Origin: Pedobacter sp.
GTDB taxonomy: Bacteria; Bacteroidota; Bacteroidia; Sphingobacteriales; Sphingobacteriaceae
DNA: 40,537 bases
NCBI GenBank assembly: GCA_014377775.1
Contig: JACMOW010000127.1
Location: 1-40,537 of the forward strand
Reading direction: 5' to 3'
Below are positions 17,071-25,848 of the stretch, one piece after another. The notes below the pieces were generated by a model. It saw only the letters and a list, made by a program, of their open reading frames with translations. It had not been told where the DNA came from and ran no database searches. A program made the position numbers and the translations under genes. Numbering within the stretch: position 1 is the stretch's first letter; the number at the start of each line of letters is the position of its first letter.

Positions 17071-19674
17071 ATGAGAAAAACTTTACTTTTTTTACTGCTA
17101 TTGAGTGTTAAACTTACATTTGGGCAGTTGCGCGACAACTTTAATGATGGTAATTTTACGACTAACCCTATTTGGAGCGGACAAACATCGCTATTTTCCG
17201 TTAACACTGCCAAGCAATTGAAATCATCTTTGTCGTCTGTTTCACAAGCGATTAGCTTAGTTACGCCTAGTGTTTTAGCTTTAAATGTAGGTTGGGAATT
17301 CTCCGTCCAGCTTAATTTTGATCCCTCGACGACAAATTTTACAAGAATTTATTTAATTGCTGATAAGGAAGATTTGAAAGGCAGTTTAAATGGGTATTTT
17401 ATCCAGATTGGTGAAAGTGGAAGCGCAGATAGCTACGATTTATATAAACAAACAGGCAATTCGACAAGTAAAATTATCGACGGTTTGCCAAAAAATAGGG
17501 GCAATATTAATTTTTTATCCACAAAATTACGGGTAACCAGAGATGATTTGGGTAAATGGGATTTGTATATTTCTTTAGATGATGGTGCTAATTACACGTT
17601 AGAGGGAAGCGTTACGGATAAAACCTTTACAGGCACAAGCTGGTTCGGTGTATACTGCAAATATACAGCTACTCGTTCGGATGGTTTTGTATTCGATGAT
17701 TTCAATGTAGAAGAATTGGTGGTTGATATTACTCCTCCTCAACTGGTGCAGATTAAAGTGATTGATAATTTTAATATAGAGGCCACATTTTCGGAAGCAT
17801 TAGCAATTAATTCGGCCTTGATGGTAAATAATTATGTAGTTAAAGAACGCAACGAAAACCCCATTTCTATAATTTCAACTGCTTTGTTAAATGTAGTTAT
17901 ACTAAATTTTGTTCGCTCTTTTAATTCGGGTAGTTATTCATTATTGGTAAATGGTGTTAAGGATTTAAAGGGAAATAGTGCTAACAATGTTGAGGCCAGT
18001 ACATTTTATATTCAACCCTACACCGCTTTAAAGGGCGATTTGGTGATCAATGAAATTTTTGCAGATCCATCGCCACCCATTGATTTACCCACGGTAGAGT
18101 TTGTTGAGCTTTGGAACACGACTAACAACTATATACTATTGAGAGATTGGAAATTCAAAGATTTAACGTCAACACATACCTTTTTAGGAGATACACTTGC
18201 GCCTAATGGATTTGTAATTTTGTGCGCAACGGCGGATGTAAACCTTTTTAGAATTTTCGGTAAAACGATAGGGCTTTCGGTTTGGCCAACCTTAAATAAT
18301 GATAAAGATAAGCTGAGTTTGATTGATGCCGAGCAAACCTTAATTGACGAGGTTTTTTATACTGATAATTGGTACAAGGATGCTGAAAAGAAAAATGGAG
18401 GCTATAGCTTAGAATTAATTGACCCTAAAAATAAGTGTGTAGGCATACAAAATTGGCAAGCCAGTAACCATAGCATTGGAGGTACGCCAGGAACTGAAAA
18501 TTCTGTTTATCAATTACAAATAAACTCAATACCTCCTAAAATACTTACGGCTTCAATACTAGATGAAACCACGATAAGGATAGAGTTTAATAAAGCTATA
18601 GATAGCATAAGCGGAGTATTAATTGATAACTATAGCTTAAATAATGGAATAGGCAAGCCTTTAACTGCTACTCCACTCGCTCCGAATTTTACAACTGTGT
18701 TACTTAAGCTCTCCACAGCCTTAGTTAAGGGTATCGAACATACGGTTATCGTAAATAACATCACAGACTGTGCTGGGAATTTAATAGACAGTACTATAAA
18801 CACAGTTAAGCTTTTTATTGCCAAGGATATCGGGAAATCTGATATTTTAATTAGCGAGATCTTAGTGAATCCGAAATCTGGAGGGGTAGATTTTATTGAA
18901 ATTTATAATGCTACAGACCATGTTTTGGATTTGTCGACTTTAAACTTGGCCAATATCGATGTAACGGGAAATTTCGCTAGCATCAAAACGATAAGTACCA
19001 CAACTGCTTATATTCCAAGTAAAGCCTTCTGGGTGCTAACTGGTGATATTGACATTATTAGGAAGCATTACGAAGTGAAAAACGCAACTCACTTTACAAA
19101 AATGCCATCATTGCCCATATATAACAATGATAAAGGTTCGGTGATTTTGTTGGGTACTCAGGGAGTGGTTGATCGATTTGATTATCATGAAAAAATGCAT
19201 TTTCCTTTGTTGCAAATTGCAAAAGGTGTATCGTTAGAGCGTATTTCTTTTCAAAAAGCTACGAATGAGAAAAATAATTTTAGGTCGGCCGCCCAAGCGA
19301 GTGGTTTTGCAACGCCGACTTATAAAAATTCTCAGGGCGAAAGCTTAGGTGTCACAAACCAAATTTGGTTAAGCGCTACAGTATTTTCTCCAGATGGAGA
19401 TGGCATTGAGGATGTTTTACAGGTAAATTACCAACTTGTTGACCAAGATTACTTAGCGAATGTTACCATTTACAACGATAAGGGATTACCAGTTAAAAGA
19501 ATGCTTAGGAATAATAGCATTCCCAAAATAGGTTATTTTGTTTGGGATGGGTTAAATGATGCTGGAACTTTAAATAAAGTAGGGATTTATATCATTAGGT
19601 TTGTGGTTTTTGCCTTGAATGGAAAAACACTTCATTTTGAGAAGACCTGTGTATTGGCTACAAGACTCAATTGA
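17071..19674 (+). CDS. Secreted lamin-tail and Ig-like multidomain protein
   Basis: An 867-residue exported protein (signal peptide MRKTLLFLLLLSVKLTFGQ). Approximate layout: a beta-sandwich of laminin-G/concanavalin type (20-215); an Ig-like domain starting ITPPQLVQIKV (220-312); a lamin-tail domain beginning GDLVINEIFADPSP (317-420); a second Ig-like domain starting SIPPKILTASI (485-580); a second lamin-tail domain beginning SDILISEILVNPKSGG (590-700); and a C-terminal domain with FSPDGDGIEDVLQVNY and GYFVWDGLNDAG (765-867). That last part resembles FlgD-Ig or gliding-type C-terminal domains, so Type IX secretion is possible but unproven. No catalytic motif is seen; adhesion or surface structure is likely. 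Confidence 0.82.
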   Translation: MRKTLLFLLLLSVKLTFGQLRDNFNDGNFTTNPIWSGQTSLFSVNTAKQLKSSLSSVSQAISLVTPSVLALNVGWEFSVQLNFDPSTTNFTRIYLIADKEDLKGSLNGYFIQIGESGSADSYDLYKQTGNSTSKIIDGLPKNRGNINFLSTKLRVTRDDLGKWDLYISLDDGANYTLEGSVTDKTFTGTSWFGVYCKYTATRSDGFVFDDFNVEELVVDITPPQLVQIKVIDNFNIEATFSEALAINSALMVNNYVVKERNENPISIISTALLNVVILNFVRSFNSGSYSLLVNGVKDLKGNSANNVEASTFYIQPYTALKGDLVINEIFADPSPPIDLPTVEFVELWNTTNNYILLRDWKFKDLTSTHTFLGDTLAPNGFVILCATADVNLFRIFGKTIGLSVWPTLNNDKDKLSLIDAEQTLIDEVFYTDNWYKDAEKKNGGYSLELIDPKNKCVGIQNWQASNHSIGGTPGTENSVYQLQINSIPPKILTASILDETTIRIEFNKAIDSISGVLIDNYSLNNGIGKPLTATPLAPNFTTVLLKLSTALVKGIEHTVIVNNITDCAGNLIDSTINTVKLFIAKDIGKSDILISEILVNPKSGGVDFIEIYNATDHVLDLSTLNLANIDVTGNFASIKTISTTTAYIPSKAFWVLTGDIDIIRKHYEVKNATHFTKMPSLPIYNNDKGSVILLGTQGVVDRFDYHEKMHFPLLQIAKGVSLERISFQKATNEKNNFRSAAQASGFATPTYKNSQGESLGVTNQIWLSATVFSPDGDGIEDVLQVNYQLVDQDYLANVTIYNDKGLPVKRMLRNNSIPKIGYFVWDGLNDAGTLNKVGIYIIRFVVFALNGKTLHFEKTCVLATRLN

Positions 19675-19742
19675 TTACTAAATGGAGTATCTGGAATTTC
19701 TTAAACAATACTTGAAAATGATTGTTATTTTTGAAAAGATAC

Positions 19743-20072
19743 ATGATGAACAATAGAAAATTAGTTGAAAAATTTCTTTCACAAAAATCAAATAAAAGTG
19801 ACGTATACGTAGCAGTAGCGCTTGTTGCCGGTTTAGCTGCAGGTGCTGTTGTTAGTATTTTATTTGCTCCAAAAAAGGGATCAAATGTACGCAAGAATAT
19901 AACAGACATTTATACATCCTTTAAGGACAGAATTTTAGGTTACCCTGATCTACAAGAATCTGCCCTTCTACCAGACGTGCCACATTTTATACATCATATT
20001 GAAAAAAAGCGAAAGTCAGATGTTAAGGACTTAATTAGTGAAGCACATTTGGATGGTCATCATCCCTCCTAA
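19743..20072 (+). CDS. YtxH domain protein
   Basis: A small (about 110 residues) membrane-anchored protein. Start taken at the first of two adjacent ATGs (MMNNRKLVEKF), not the upstream TTG of the track. The glycine-rich hydrophobic helix VAVALVAGLAAGAVVSILFAPKKG (about 22-45) ends in the FAPKKG signature of YtxH (PF12732). A basic, partly helical tail follows. The family is stress-associated in some bacteria but has no defined biochemical role. It ends three bases before the convergent isomerase gene. Confidence 0.82.
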   Translation: MMNNRKLVEKFLSQKSNKSDVYVAVALVAGLAAGAVVSILFAPKKGSNVRKNITDIYTSFKDRILGYPDLQESALLPDVPHFIHHIEKKRKSDVKDLISEAHLDGHHPS

Positions 20073-20075
20073 TCC

Positions 20076-20960
20076 TTATAAAAGCTCATTCTTAACATAA
20101 TCAAAACTCGTTTTGATAGATCCTAATTCATTTGGCTTATAGTTAAACTCATGCTCAACGAAATAATGTTTTACACCAGCTAGTTTTGTTTCGGCAAATA
20201 TCGACTTAAAATTAACTGCTCCCTGACCAATTTCAGTATTTATAGCATTATTCTTCTTGTCCATATCTTTAATGTGCCACATGGTAAATCGTTTAGGATG
20301 GGCTTTAAATAATACCAATGGATCCACTCCTGATCTGACCACCCAGTATAAATCCATCTCAAAATCTACCAAACTCTTATCGGTTTCATTGAGCATAATT
20401 TCATAGCCAGTAGTATTTCCGAATTTAGTAAACTCAAAATCGTGGTTATGATACGCTAATCTTAAACCAGAAGACTTACAAAGGCTGGCAGCTTTGTTTA
20501 ATTTACTGGCAATTTTTTTATAATCGTCTGCTGTTTTTCTAATATTTGCTCCTAAATAAGGAACAGTAATGTATTTGCTTCCAAGCACATTTGCAGCACC
20601 AATATAAGATTTTAGTTCCTCCATACCATTGCTTTTATTATTGATAAAACCATCCATATCAAAATGGCCGCTAGGCGATTTTAGGCCATTTTCCTTTAAT
20701 AAACTGGCAAAGGCCTTCGCATCTAATCCCCAAAAACCATCTTTTTTAGAATAGCCATAGGTTTCTACTTCTTTATAGCCAATAGCTGCAACTTTTTCAA
20801 TTATGCTGGTGATATCTTTGCCAATAATGTCGCGTAAGCTATATAACTGTAAACCAATTGCAGGTTTAGCAGAACCCATACTGGATGCAAAAGATGGAAG
20901 TAAGGTCGCTCCAGCAGCTAATAGGCCTGTATGCTTGATAAAATTTCTTCTAGTAGTCAT
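20076..20960 (-). CDS. Tat-exported sugar isomerase/epimerase-like TIM barrel
   Basis: Xylose-isomerase-like TIM barrel (AP endonuclease 2 family, PF01261). Start at 20960 is chosen because MTTRRNFIKHTGLLAAGATL is a textbook Tat signal (TRRNFIK); the track start 23 codons upstream would bury it. Barrel signatures include IGLQLYSLRDIIG, VETYG, YHNHDFEF and WHIKDMD, with Glu and His residues that usually bind a divalent metal. Related proteins act on sugars or keto-sugars as isomerases, epimerases, lyases or hydratases. It is the last gene of the nine-gene block, 25 bases after the MFS gene. The periplasmic location implied by Tat suits a step acting on keto-glycosides outside the cytoplasm. 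Confidence 0.87.
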   Translation of the reverse strand: MTTRRNFIKHTGLLAAGATLLPSFASSMGSAKPAIGLQLYSLRDIIGKDITSIIEKVAAIGYKEVETYGYSKKDGFWGLDAKAFASLLKENGLKSPSGHFDMDGFINNKSNGMEELKSYIGAANVLGSKYITVPYLGANIRKTADDYKKIASKLNKAASLCKSSGLRLAYHNHDFEFTKFGNTTGYEIMLNETDKSLVDFEMDLYWVVRSGVDPLVLFKAHPKRFTMWHIKDMDKKNNAINTEIGQGAVNFKSIFAETKLAGVKHYFVEHEFNYKPNELGSIKTSFDYVKNELL

Positions 20961-20985
20961 AATTGAAAATAAGTTAAGCTGTTGA

Positions 20986-22215
20986 TTATTTGTTTTCAGG
21001 CCTCGTTTTATCGTTGAAGAATAATGCAAATAAAAGAAATACTATAAATGCAATTCCTGCTGGAATAATCCAAATCATTTTCCAGTTCATTGTACCATCT
21101 GCTCCTTTATAGGTGTCTGAAATTAAGCCTGCAACTTCAAATCCAATTAGCATGCCAACCCCATAGGTTGCTAAAGTAATTAATCCTTGAGCTGAGCTTT
21201 TAAATTTCTCACCAGCTTTCGAATTTGTATAAATCTGACCGGATACGAAGAAAAAATCATAACAAATTCCATGGAGTGCAATACCTAAAATAAGTAAGAA
21301 ACTAAATTCGCCAGCATTTCCATAAGCGAAAAATGCATAACGAACGGCCCATGCCAACATGCCTACTAAAATTGTTCTTTTAAAACCGAATTTTTTAAAG
21401 AAAATTGGTAAGAACAAGAGGAACAATACCTCCGAAACTTGACCAATGGTCATCTTTCCAGTCGGATTATCAACGCCAATGGTAGATAAAAATAAGTTAG
21501 CATTTTGGTAATAGAATGCCAATGGAATACAGATTAAAATAGAAGAAACAAAGAAAATTAAAAAATTTCTATCCTTTAAAAGTTTCAATGCGTCTAAACC
21601 CAAAAGCTCAGAAATGCTTACTTTTTCGCCAGTAGTTGCTTTAGGGGGTGTTTTTGGCAATAGGAAGCTAAATAATCCTAAAACTAAAGAAGCTATCCCA
21701 GCCATTAGGAAGGTGTTTTTTAACAATCCTGTAATGGTCGACTCTTTTGAGTCCCAATGAAAATAAAAACTAATCAATAAGCCCGCAGCAATCCATCCTA
21801 TGGTTCCCCAAATTCTTATCGTAGAAAATTCTTTCTCAGGATCATTCATTTGATTAAAAGAAACCGAATTTACAAGTGCTAAGGTTGGCATGTATAAAAC
21901 CATATAGCCAAAAACATAAGGATAAAATACCGTTATATCTGTTGCATTATACATTTGAAACATTAAAACGGCACCAATGATATGTAAAAATCCGAGGATT
22001 TTTTCTGCGTTGAAATAACGATCGGCAATAAGGCCAATGATAAAAGGTGCTATAATGGCTCCCCAGGATTGAGTTGAGAAAACAGATGCAGTTTGCGCAC
22101 CTGAGGCTGTTAAATTTACAGCTAAAAATGTTCCTAGGGTTACAAACCATGATCCCCAAATAAAAAATTCTAGGAACATCATTAATGAAAGTTTAATTCG
22201 GATGGTTGAGTTCAT
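20986..22215 (-). CDS. MFS permease, nucleoside:H+ symporter family
   Basis: A 409-residue, twelve-helix transporter. The N-terminus LMMFLEFFIWGSWFVTLGTF, then GLIADRYFNAEKILGFLHI and FNQMNDPEKEFSTIRIWGTI match the NupG/XapB-like family (PF03825). In Bacteroidota such permeases commonly sit in sugar-oxidation gene sets next to Gfo/Idh and TIM-barrel genes, so the cargo here is more likely a sugar or keto-sugar than a nucleoside (inference). It lies one base from the DUF1080 gene and is clearly in the same operon. Confidence 0.88.
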   Translation of the reverse strand: MNSTIRIKLSLMMFLEFFIWGSWFVTLGTFLAVNLTASGAQTASVFSTQSWGAIIAPFIIGLIADRYFNAEKILGFLHIIGAVLMFQMYNATDITVFYPYVFGYMVLYMPTLALVNSVSFNQMNDPEKEFSTIRIWGTIGWIAAGLLISFYFHWDSKESTITGLLKNTFLMAGIASLVLGLFSFLLPKTPPKATTGEKVSISELLGLDALKLLKDRNFLIFFVSSILICIPLAFYYQNANLFLSTIGVDNPTGKMTIGQVSEVLFLLFLPIFFKKFGFKRTILVGMLAWAVRYAFFAYGNAGEFSFLLILGIALHGICYDFFFVSGQIYTNSKAGEKFKSSAQGLITLATYGVGMLIGFEVAGLISDTYKGADGTMNWKMIWIIPAGIAFIVFLLFALFFNDKTRPENK

Positions 22216-22216
22216 A

Positions 22217-22912
22217 CTATAGTTCTTTAATGGTTATGTTTTTATACCACACTTCGTCGCCATGATCTTGAAGTGCAATTTTACCAGTTTTATAAGTTCC
22301 GAAACCCTGCCATTTAGCAAATTTACTTCCTGCAATTAATGTTTTCCAATTATCGTCCCAAACGGTAGTTTGTACTACTTTTATTCCATTTAAAATCAAA
22401 GTTAAATTTCCATTATCACTAATGATTTCTGCTTTATTCCACTCGCCCACAGCCCTTACAGGCTCTGTAGTACTTTTAACCATATCATACAAATCGCCTG
22501 CTCTATGTTTTGTAATTTTACCATCAGGGTGGCCATCATTATCTATCACCTGCATTTCGGGCCCTGTTAAATACGTTTGCCCATATTTTGGGTCTTCGTG
22601 CACATAAAAAATAATTCCACTATTTGCCTTTGGCGCAACTTTCCATTCCAATTTTAAATGGAAATCGCCGTATTCTTTGTCTGTTACCAAATCGCCACCA
22701 CCAGTTTTACCTTTTTTAGTAGGGCTCATATGTATCGCGCCATCTTCAATATCCCATGCACTGCCCACCGTGGTTTTGTTGTAAGTATGCCAGCCAGTTG
22801 TTGTTTTGCCATCAAATAGCTTGACAAATCCTTTTTGTTTTTTTGTTGATTGTGCTGAAGTTCCACACCCCATTACAATTAGTACAATTGCAGGTAATAA
22901 GTATTGTTTCAT
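22217..22912 (-). CDS. DUF1080 (3-keto-disaccharide hydrolase family) lipoprotein
   Basis: A 231-residue lipoprotein: signal MKQYLLPAIVLIVMGC with Cys16. The rest is a single concanavalin-like DUF1080 (PF06439) domain, with FVKLFDGKTTTGWHTY at the start and YGDFHLKLEWKVAPKANSGI and GPEMQVIDNDGHPDG in the core. DUF1080 proteins have been linked to hydrolysis or elimination of 3-keto-glycosides. Here it sits among a glycoside dehydrogenase, cytochrome and Gfo/Idh genes, which supports that reading. Active-site residues cannot be assigned with certainty from sequence alone. Confidence 0.88.
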   Translation of the reverse strand: MKQYLLPAIVLIVMGCGTSAQSTKKQKGFVKLFDGKTTTGWHTYNKTTVGSAWDIEDGAIHMSPTKKGKTGGGDLVTDKEYGDFHLKLEWKVAPKANSGIIFYVHEDPKYGQTYLTGPEMQVIDNDGHPDGKITKHRAGDLYDMVKSTTEPVRAVGEWNKAEIISDNGNLTLILNGIKVVQTTVWDDNWKTLIAGSKFAKWQGFGTYKTGKIALQDHGDEVWYKNITIKEL

Positions 22913-22929
22913 TTTATTTAAATATTAAT

Positions 22930-24387
22930 TTATAAACCTAAAGTCCAGCCTTTACGATATTCTCTTTTTACAAATTGATTTACTTCATCGAGATTAGTTA
23001 TTTTCATTTGATCATTATCCCACAACAGTTTTTTATACCTTCCTGGGAAAATTGTTTTTCCGTTGCTATCTTTTTGCATAAGATCAGCACCACGTATGGC
23101 TAAATTAGCCATTAATAAGGCTTCGGTTAGTGGGCCAGCAATTTCAAATGGTGAACTTACCTCATGCTTTCCATAGCCTGCAATTGCAGCTTCCACCCAC
23201 TGGGTATAATGCCCACTAGCCTCACCTTTTACACGAGCAAATCTCTCAGCTACTTTAATGTCAGCATTTTTTGATAAAGGAAGTAAACGAGGATTGGCAC
23301 TATAGGTGCTACTCATCATTTTCCCTTTGGTTCCGATGAATAGGGTTCCATTACCACCATCGCCAAAAGTTTCATTCGCTTGTAATTCAGCGGGTCTTTC
23401 AGGCTGTATGCCACCATCCATCCAATGCACTACTACTTCTCCTTTGGTTTTATTGGTTTTTGGGAATTTTAAAGTTACATGGCTAGAAGGTGGGCAACTA
23501 TCTGGAAAATAACCTCTTTTAAACTCATCAATATATACCGAACCTACACTAGCTTCAACTTCTGTAGCGTATTTTAAATTCAGCACACTAAATGGAGCTT
23601 CCAATAAGTGGCAACCCATATCGCCTAGTGCACCAGTTCCATAATCCCACCAGCCTCGCCAGTTAAAGGGTACCAGTTTGTTAACGTAATCTTTAAACGG
23701 AGCTGTTCCCAACCATAAATCCCAATCTAGTTCAGTAGGCACTTCTGCTTTATTAGCTGACCATGGAATACCTTGGGGCCAAACCGGTCTGTCGGTCCAT
23801 GCGTAAACAGTATGTACATCACCAATTAAACCTGCATCATACCACTCTTTCATGAGTCGAGGGCCATTATTCGATGCACCTTGATTACCCATCTGTGTAA
23901 CCACCTTATATTTTTTTGCAGCAGCTGTTAATGCACGCGCCTCGAAAATATCATGCGCTAATGGCTTTTGAACATATACATGTTTACCCAATTGCATGGC
24001 TGCCATGGCTTGCACAGCATGATTATGATCCGGGGTTGAAACTGAAACAGCATCGAAATTCTTATGCTCTTTATCGTACATTTCTCGCCAATCTTTATAA
24101 AATTTTGCTTTCGGGAAAGCTTTCACGCTATCTACAGCCCTACGTGTATCTACATCACAAAGGAAGCCAATATCGGCCTTTCCGCTTTGTGCAAAAGCCG
24201 CAATGTCGCTTTTCCCTTTTCCCCCAGCACCAACACCCGCTACAATTAATCTGTCACTCGGGGCTAAAAAGCCTTTTCCTCCTAAAACATGGCGTGGAAC
24301 AATCATAAATGAAGCAGTAGCAAGGGCTCCAGTTTTAAGGAAATCACGTCTACTATTTGTTGCTATTTCTTTTTTTAAGTCATTCAT
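22930..24387 (-). CDS. Tat-exported Gfo/Idh/MocA family oxidoreductase
   Basis: A 485-residue NAD(P)-dependent sugar oxidoreductase. It begins with a strong Tat signal (NSRRDFLKTGALATASFMIV). The Rossmann motif GVGAGGKGKSD (about 51-61) and the KP catalytic pair in VQKPLAHD (Lys141, Pro142) follow, then MGCHLLEAPF in the C-terminal domain. Periplasmic members tend to hold their cofactor tightly and can interconvert hydroxyl and keto groups without releasing NAD(H). The gene is 16 bases downstream of the cytochrome c gene and 17 upstream of DUF1080. Confidence 0.9.
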   Translation of the reverse strand: MNDLKKEIATNSRRDFLKTGALATASFMIVPRHVLGGKGFLAPSDRLIVAGVGAGGKGKSDIAAFAQSGKADIGFLCDVDTRRAVDSVKAFPKAKFYKDWREMYDKEHKNFDAVSVSTPDHNHAVQAMAAMQLGKHVYVQKPLAHDIFEARALTAAAKKYKVVTQMGNQGASNNGPRLMKEWYDAGLIGDVHTVYAWTDRPVWPQGIPWSANKAEVPTELDWDLWLGTAPFKDYVNKLVPFNWRGWWDYGTGALGDMGCHLLEAPFSVLNLKYATEVEASVGSVYIDEFKRGYFPDSCPPSSHVTLKFPKTNKTKGEVVVHWMDGGIQPERPAELQANETFGDGGNGTLFIGTKGKMMSSTYSANPRLLPLSKNADIKVAERFARVKGEASGHYTQWVEAAIAGYGKHEVSSPFEIAGPLTEALLMANLAIRGADLMQKDSNGKTIFPGRYKKLLWDNDQMKITNLDEVNQFVKREYRKGWTLGL

Positions 24388-24403
24388 TTGATTTTTATTA
24401 GAA

Positions 24404-24781
24404 TTATTTTTTTAACGATAGGATGTAGGTAACCATTTGTTTCGCATCTTCTTGCGTAATTTTTGCATGCGGTGTCATGGGTACTGTTCCCCAAACACCC
24501 TTGCCTCCATTAATAATTTTATCTGCCAATAAATTAATATTCTCCTCATTAGAAGGGTATTTTTCGGCAATTGCTTGAAAAGCAGGTCCAATTAATTTAT
24601 TTTCTTTGTGGTGGCAACCTACGCAATCTGCTTTTGCAATTAACAATTCGCCACCTGTTTTAGCAGGCACCTCAGGGGTGGAGGTAACAGTGGTTGCACT
24701 TGTATCGGTAGAATCGGTTGAGCCCCCACAGGCAACTAATATTAAAGTAAATGCGCTTAAAAGTAAAAGTGTTTTTTTCAT
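24404..24781 (-). CDS. Monohaem c-type cytochrome lipoprotein
   Basis: A 125-residue lipoprotein (LILVAC, Cys18) with a Thr/Ser-rich linker and one class I cytochrome c domain. The haem motif is CVGCH (53-57), and Met102 in GTVPMTPH is the likely distal ligand. It could take electrons from the GMC flavoprotein dehydrogenase encoded three genes upstream and pass them to the respiratory chain. Known glycoside 3-dehydrogenase and FAD-glucose dehydrogenase complexes also use a cytochrome c partner. The lipid anchor would keep it at a membrane. Confidence 0.92.
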   Translation of the reverse strand: MKKTLLLLSAFTLILVACGGSTDSTDTSATTVTSTPEVPAKTGGELLIAKADCVGCHHKENKLIGPAFQAIAEKYPSNEENINLLADKIINGGKGVWGTVPMTPHAKITQEDAKQMVTYILSLKK

Positions 24782-24791
24782 TTGTAATTAT

Positions 24792-25844
24792 TTATAGTCC
24801 TAGTATTTTTTTATTAAGGTTGCTATCTTTCCCCGCAGAAGCAAAATCGTCGAAAGCCTTTTTGGTTACTGGAATAATATGGTTTTTGATAAATTCGACA
24901 CCTTCTCTTGCCCCAGTTTCAGAATCTTTAATACAGCATTCCCATTCCATAACGGCCCAACCTTTATAATCGTATTGGGTTAATTTACTGAATATGCGTT
25001 TAAAATCTACTTGTCCATCACCCAAAGAGCGATATCGCCCTGCACGATTTGCCCAACTTTGGTAGCCGCCAAATGTTCCTTGTTTGCCTGTAGGATTAAA
25101 TTCAGCATCTTTTACATGAAAGGCTTTAATTTTTTCGTGATAAAAATCAATGTATTGGATATAATCAAGTTGTTGTAAAACAAAATGCGAAGGATCGTAA
25201 AGTAAACATGCTCTTGAGTGATGATTCACTTTATCTAAGAACATTTCATAAGTTTCGCCATCAAAAAGGTCTTCGCCAGGATGAATTTCATAACAAACAT
25301 CAACCCCACAATTATCAAATTCGTTCAAAATAGGTAACCATCGTTTGGCTAGCTCTGTAAATCCCTCCTCCACCAAGCCTTCTGGTCGCTGTGGCCAAGG
25401 ATGAAAGGTGTGCCAAAGGAGCGATCCGCTAAAGGTAGCATGCGCATTTAACCCTAAGTTTAGTGAAGCTTTTGCTGCGTATTTAAGTTGTTGAACTGCC
25501 CAAGCTGTCCGTGCAATGGGATTATTTTTTACTTCATCAGCCGCAAAGGCATCGAATAGTTTATCGTAAGCTGGATTTACTGCCACCAGCTGACCTTGTA
25601 AATGGGTAGAAAGCTCGGTAATTACTAAGCCATAAGAAGCTACTTTACCCTTTAATTCATCGGCGTATATTTTGCTTTCGGCAGCGAGTTTGAGATCAAT
25701 AAATCGAGCATCGAGCGTTGGCATTTGTATGCCTTTAAATCCTAAATCAGCGGCCCATTTACAAATGCCATCCAATGTATTAAATGGGGCTTCATCTCCA
25801 ATAAATTGGGCTAAAAATAGGGCTGGTCCTTGGATTGTTGTCAT
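24792..25844 (-). CDS. Cytoplasmic sugar isomerase/epimerase-like TIM barrel
   Basis: A 350-residue xylose-isomerase-like TIM barrel (PF01261). It has no signal peptide (MTTIQGPALFLAQFIGDEAP), unlike the Tat-exported homologue in the same block. Signatures include LGFKGIQMPT, VCYEIHPGEDLFDG, LLYDPSHFVLQ, AFHVKDAEF and VMEWECC, with the metal-binding acids and histidines of the family. It lies four bases after the following Gfo/Idh gene and should work on that enzyme's product or substrate. The precise reaction is not known. Confidence 0.88.
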   Translation of the reverse strand: MTTIQGPALFLAQFIGDEAPFNTLDGICKWAADLGFKGIQMPTLDARFIDLKLAAESKIYADELKGKVASYGLVITELSTHLQGQLVAVNPAYDKLFDAFAADEVKNNPIARTAWAVQQLKYAAKASLNLGLNAHATFSGSLLWHTFHPWPQRPEGLVEEGFTELAKRWLPILNEFDNCGVDVCYEIHPGEDLFDGETYEMFLDKVNHHSRACLLYDPSHFVLQQLDYIQYIDFYHEKIKAFHVKDAEFNPTGKQGTFGGYQSWANRAGRYRSLGDGQVDFKRIFSKLTQYDYKGWAVMEWECCIKDSETGAREGVEFIKNHIIPVTKKAFDDFASAGKDSNLNKKILGL

Positions 25845-25848
25845 TATT

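Noticed and set aside
19726-19733. TATTTTTG as a -7 promoter box for the YtxH gene
   Set aside because: It fits TAnnTTTG but lies only nine bases before the ATG, has no TTG at the -33 spacing, and is in an AT-rich stretch where it can occur by chance.
23916-24308. Plus-strand 130-residue ORF inside the Tat Gfo/Idh gene
   Set aside because: It is a shadow of a well-supported gene on the other strand, with His/Tyr-rich low-quality composition and no family motifs.
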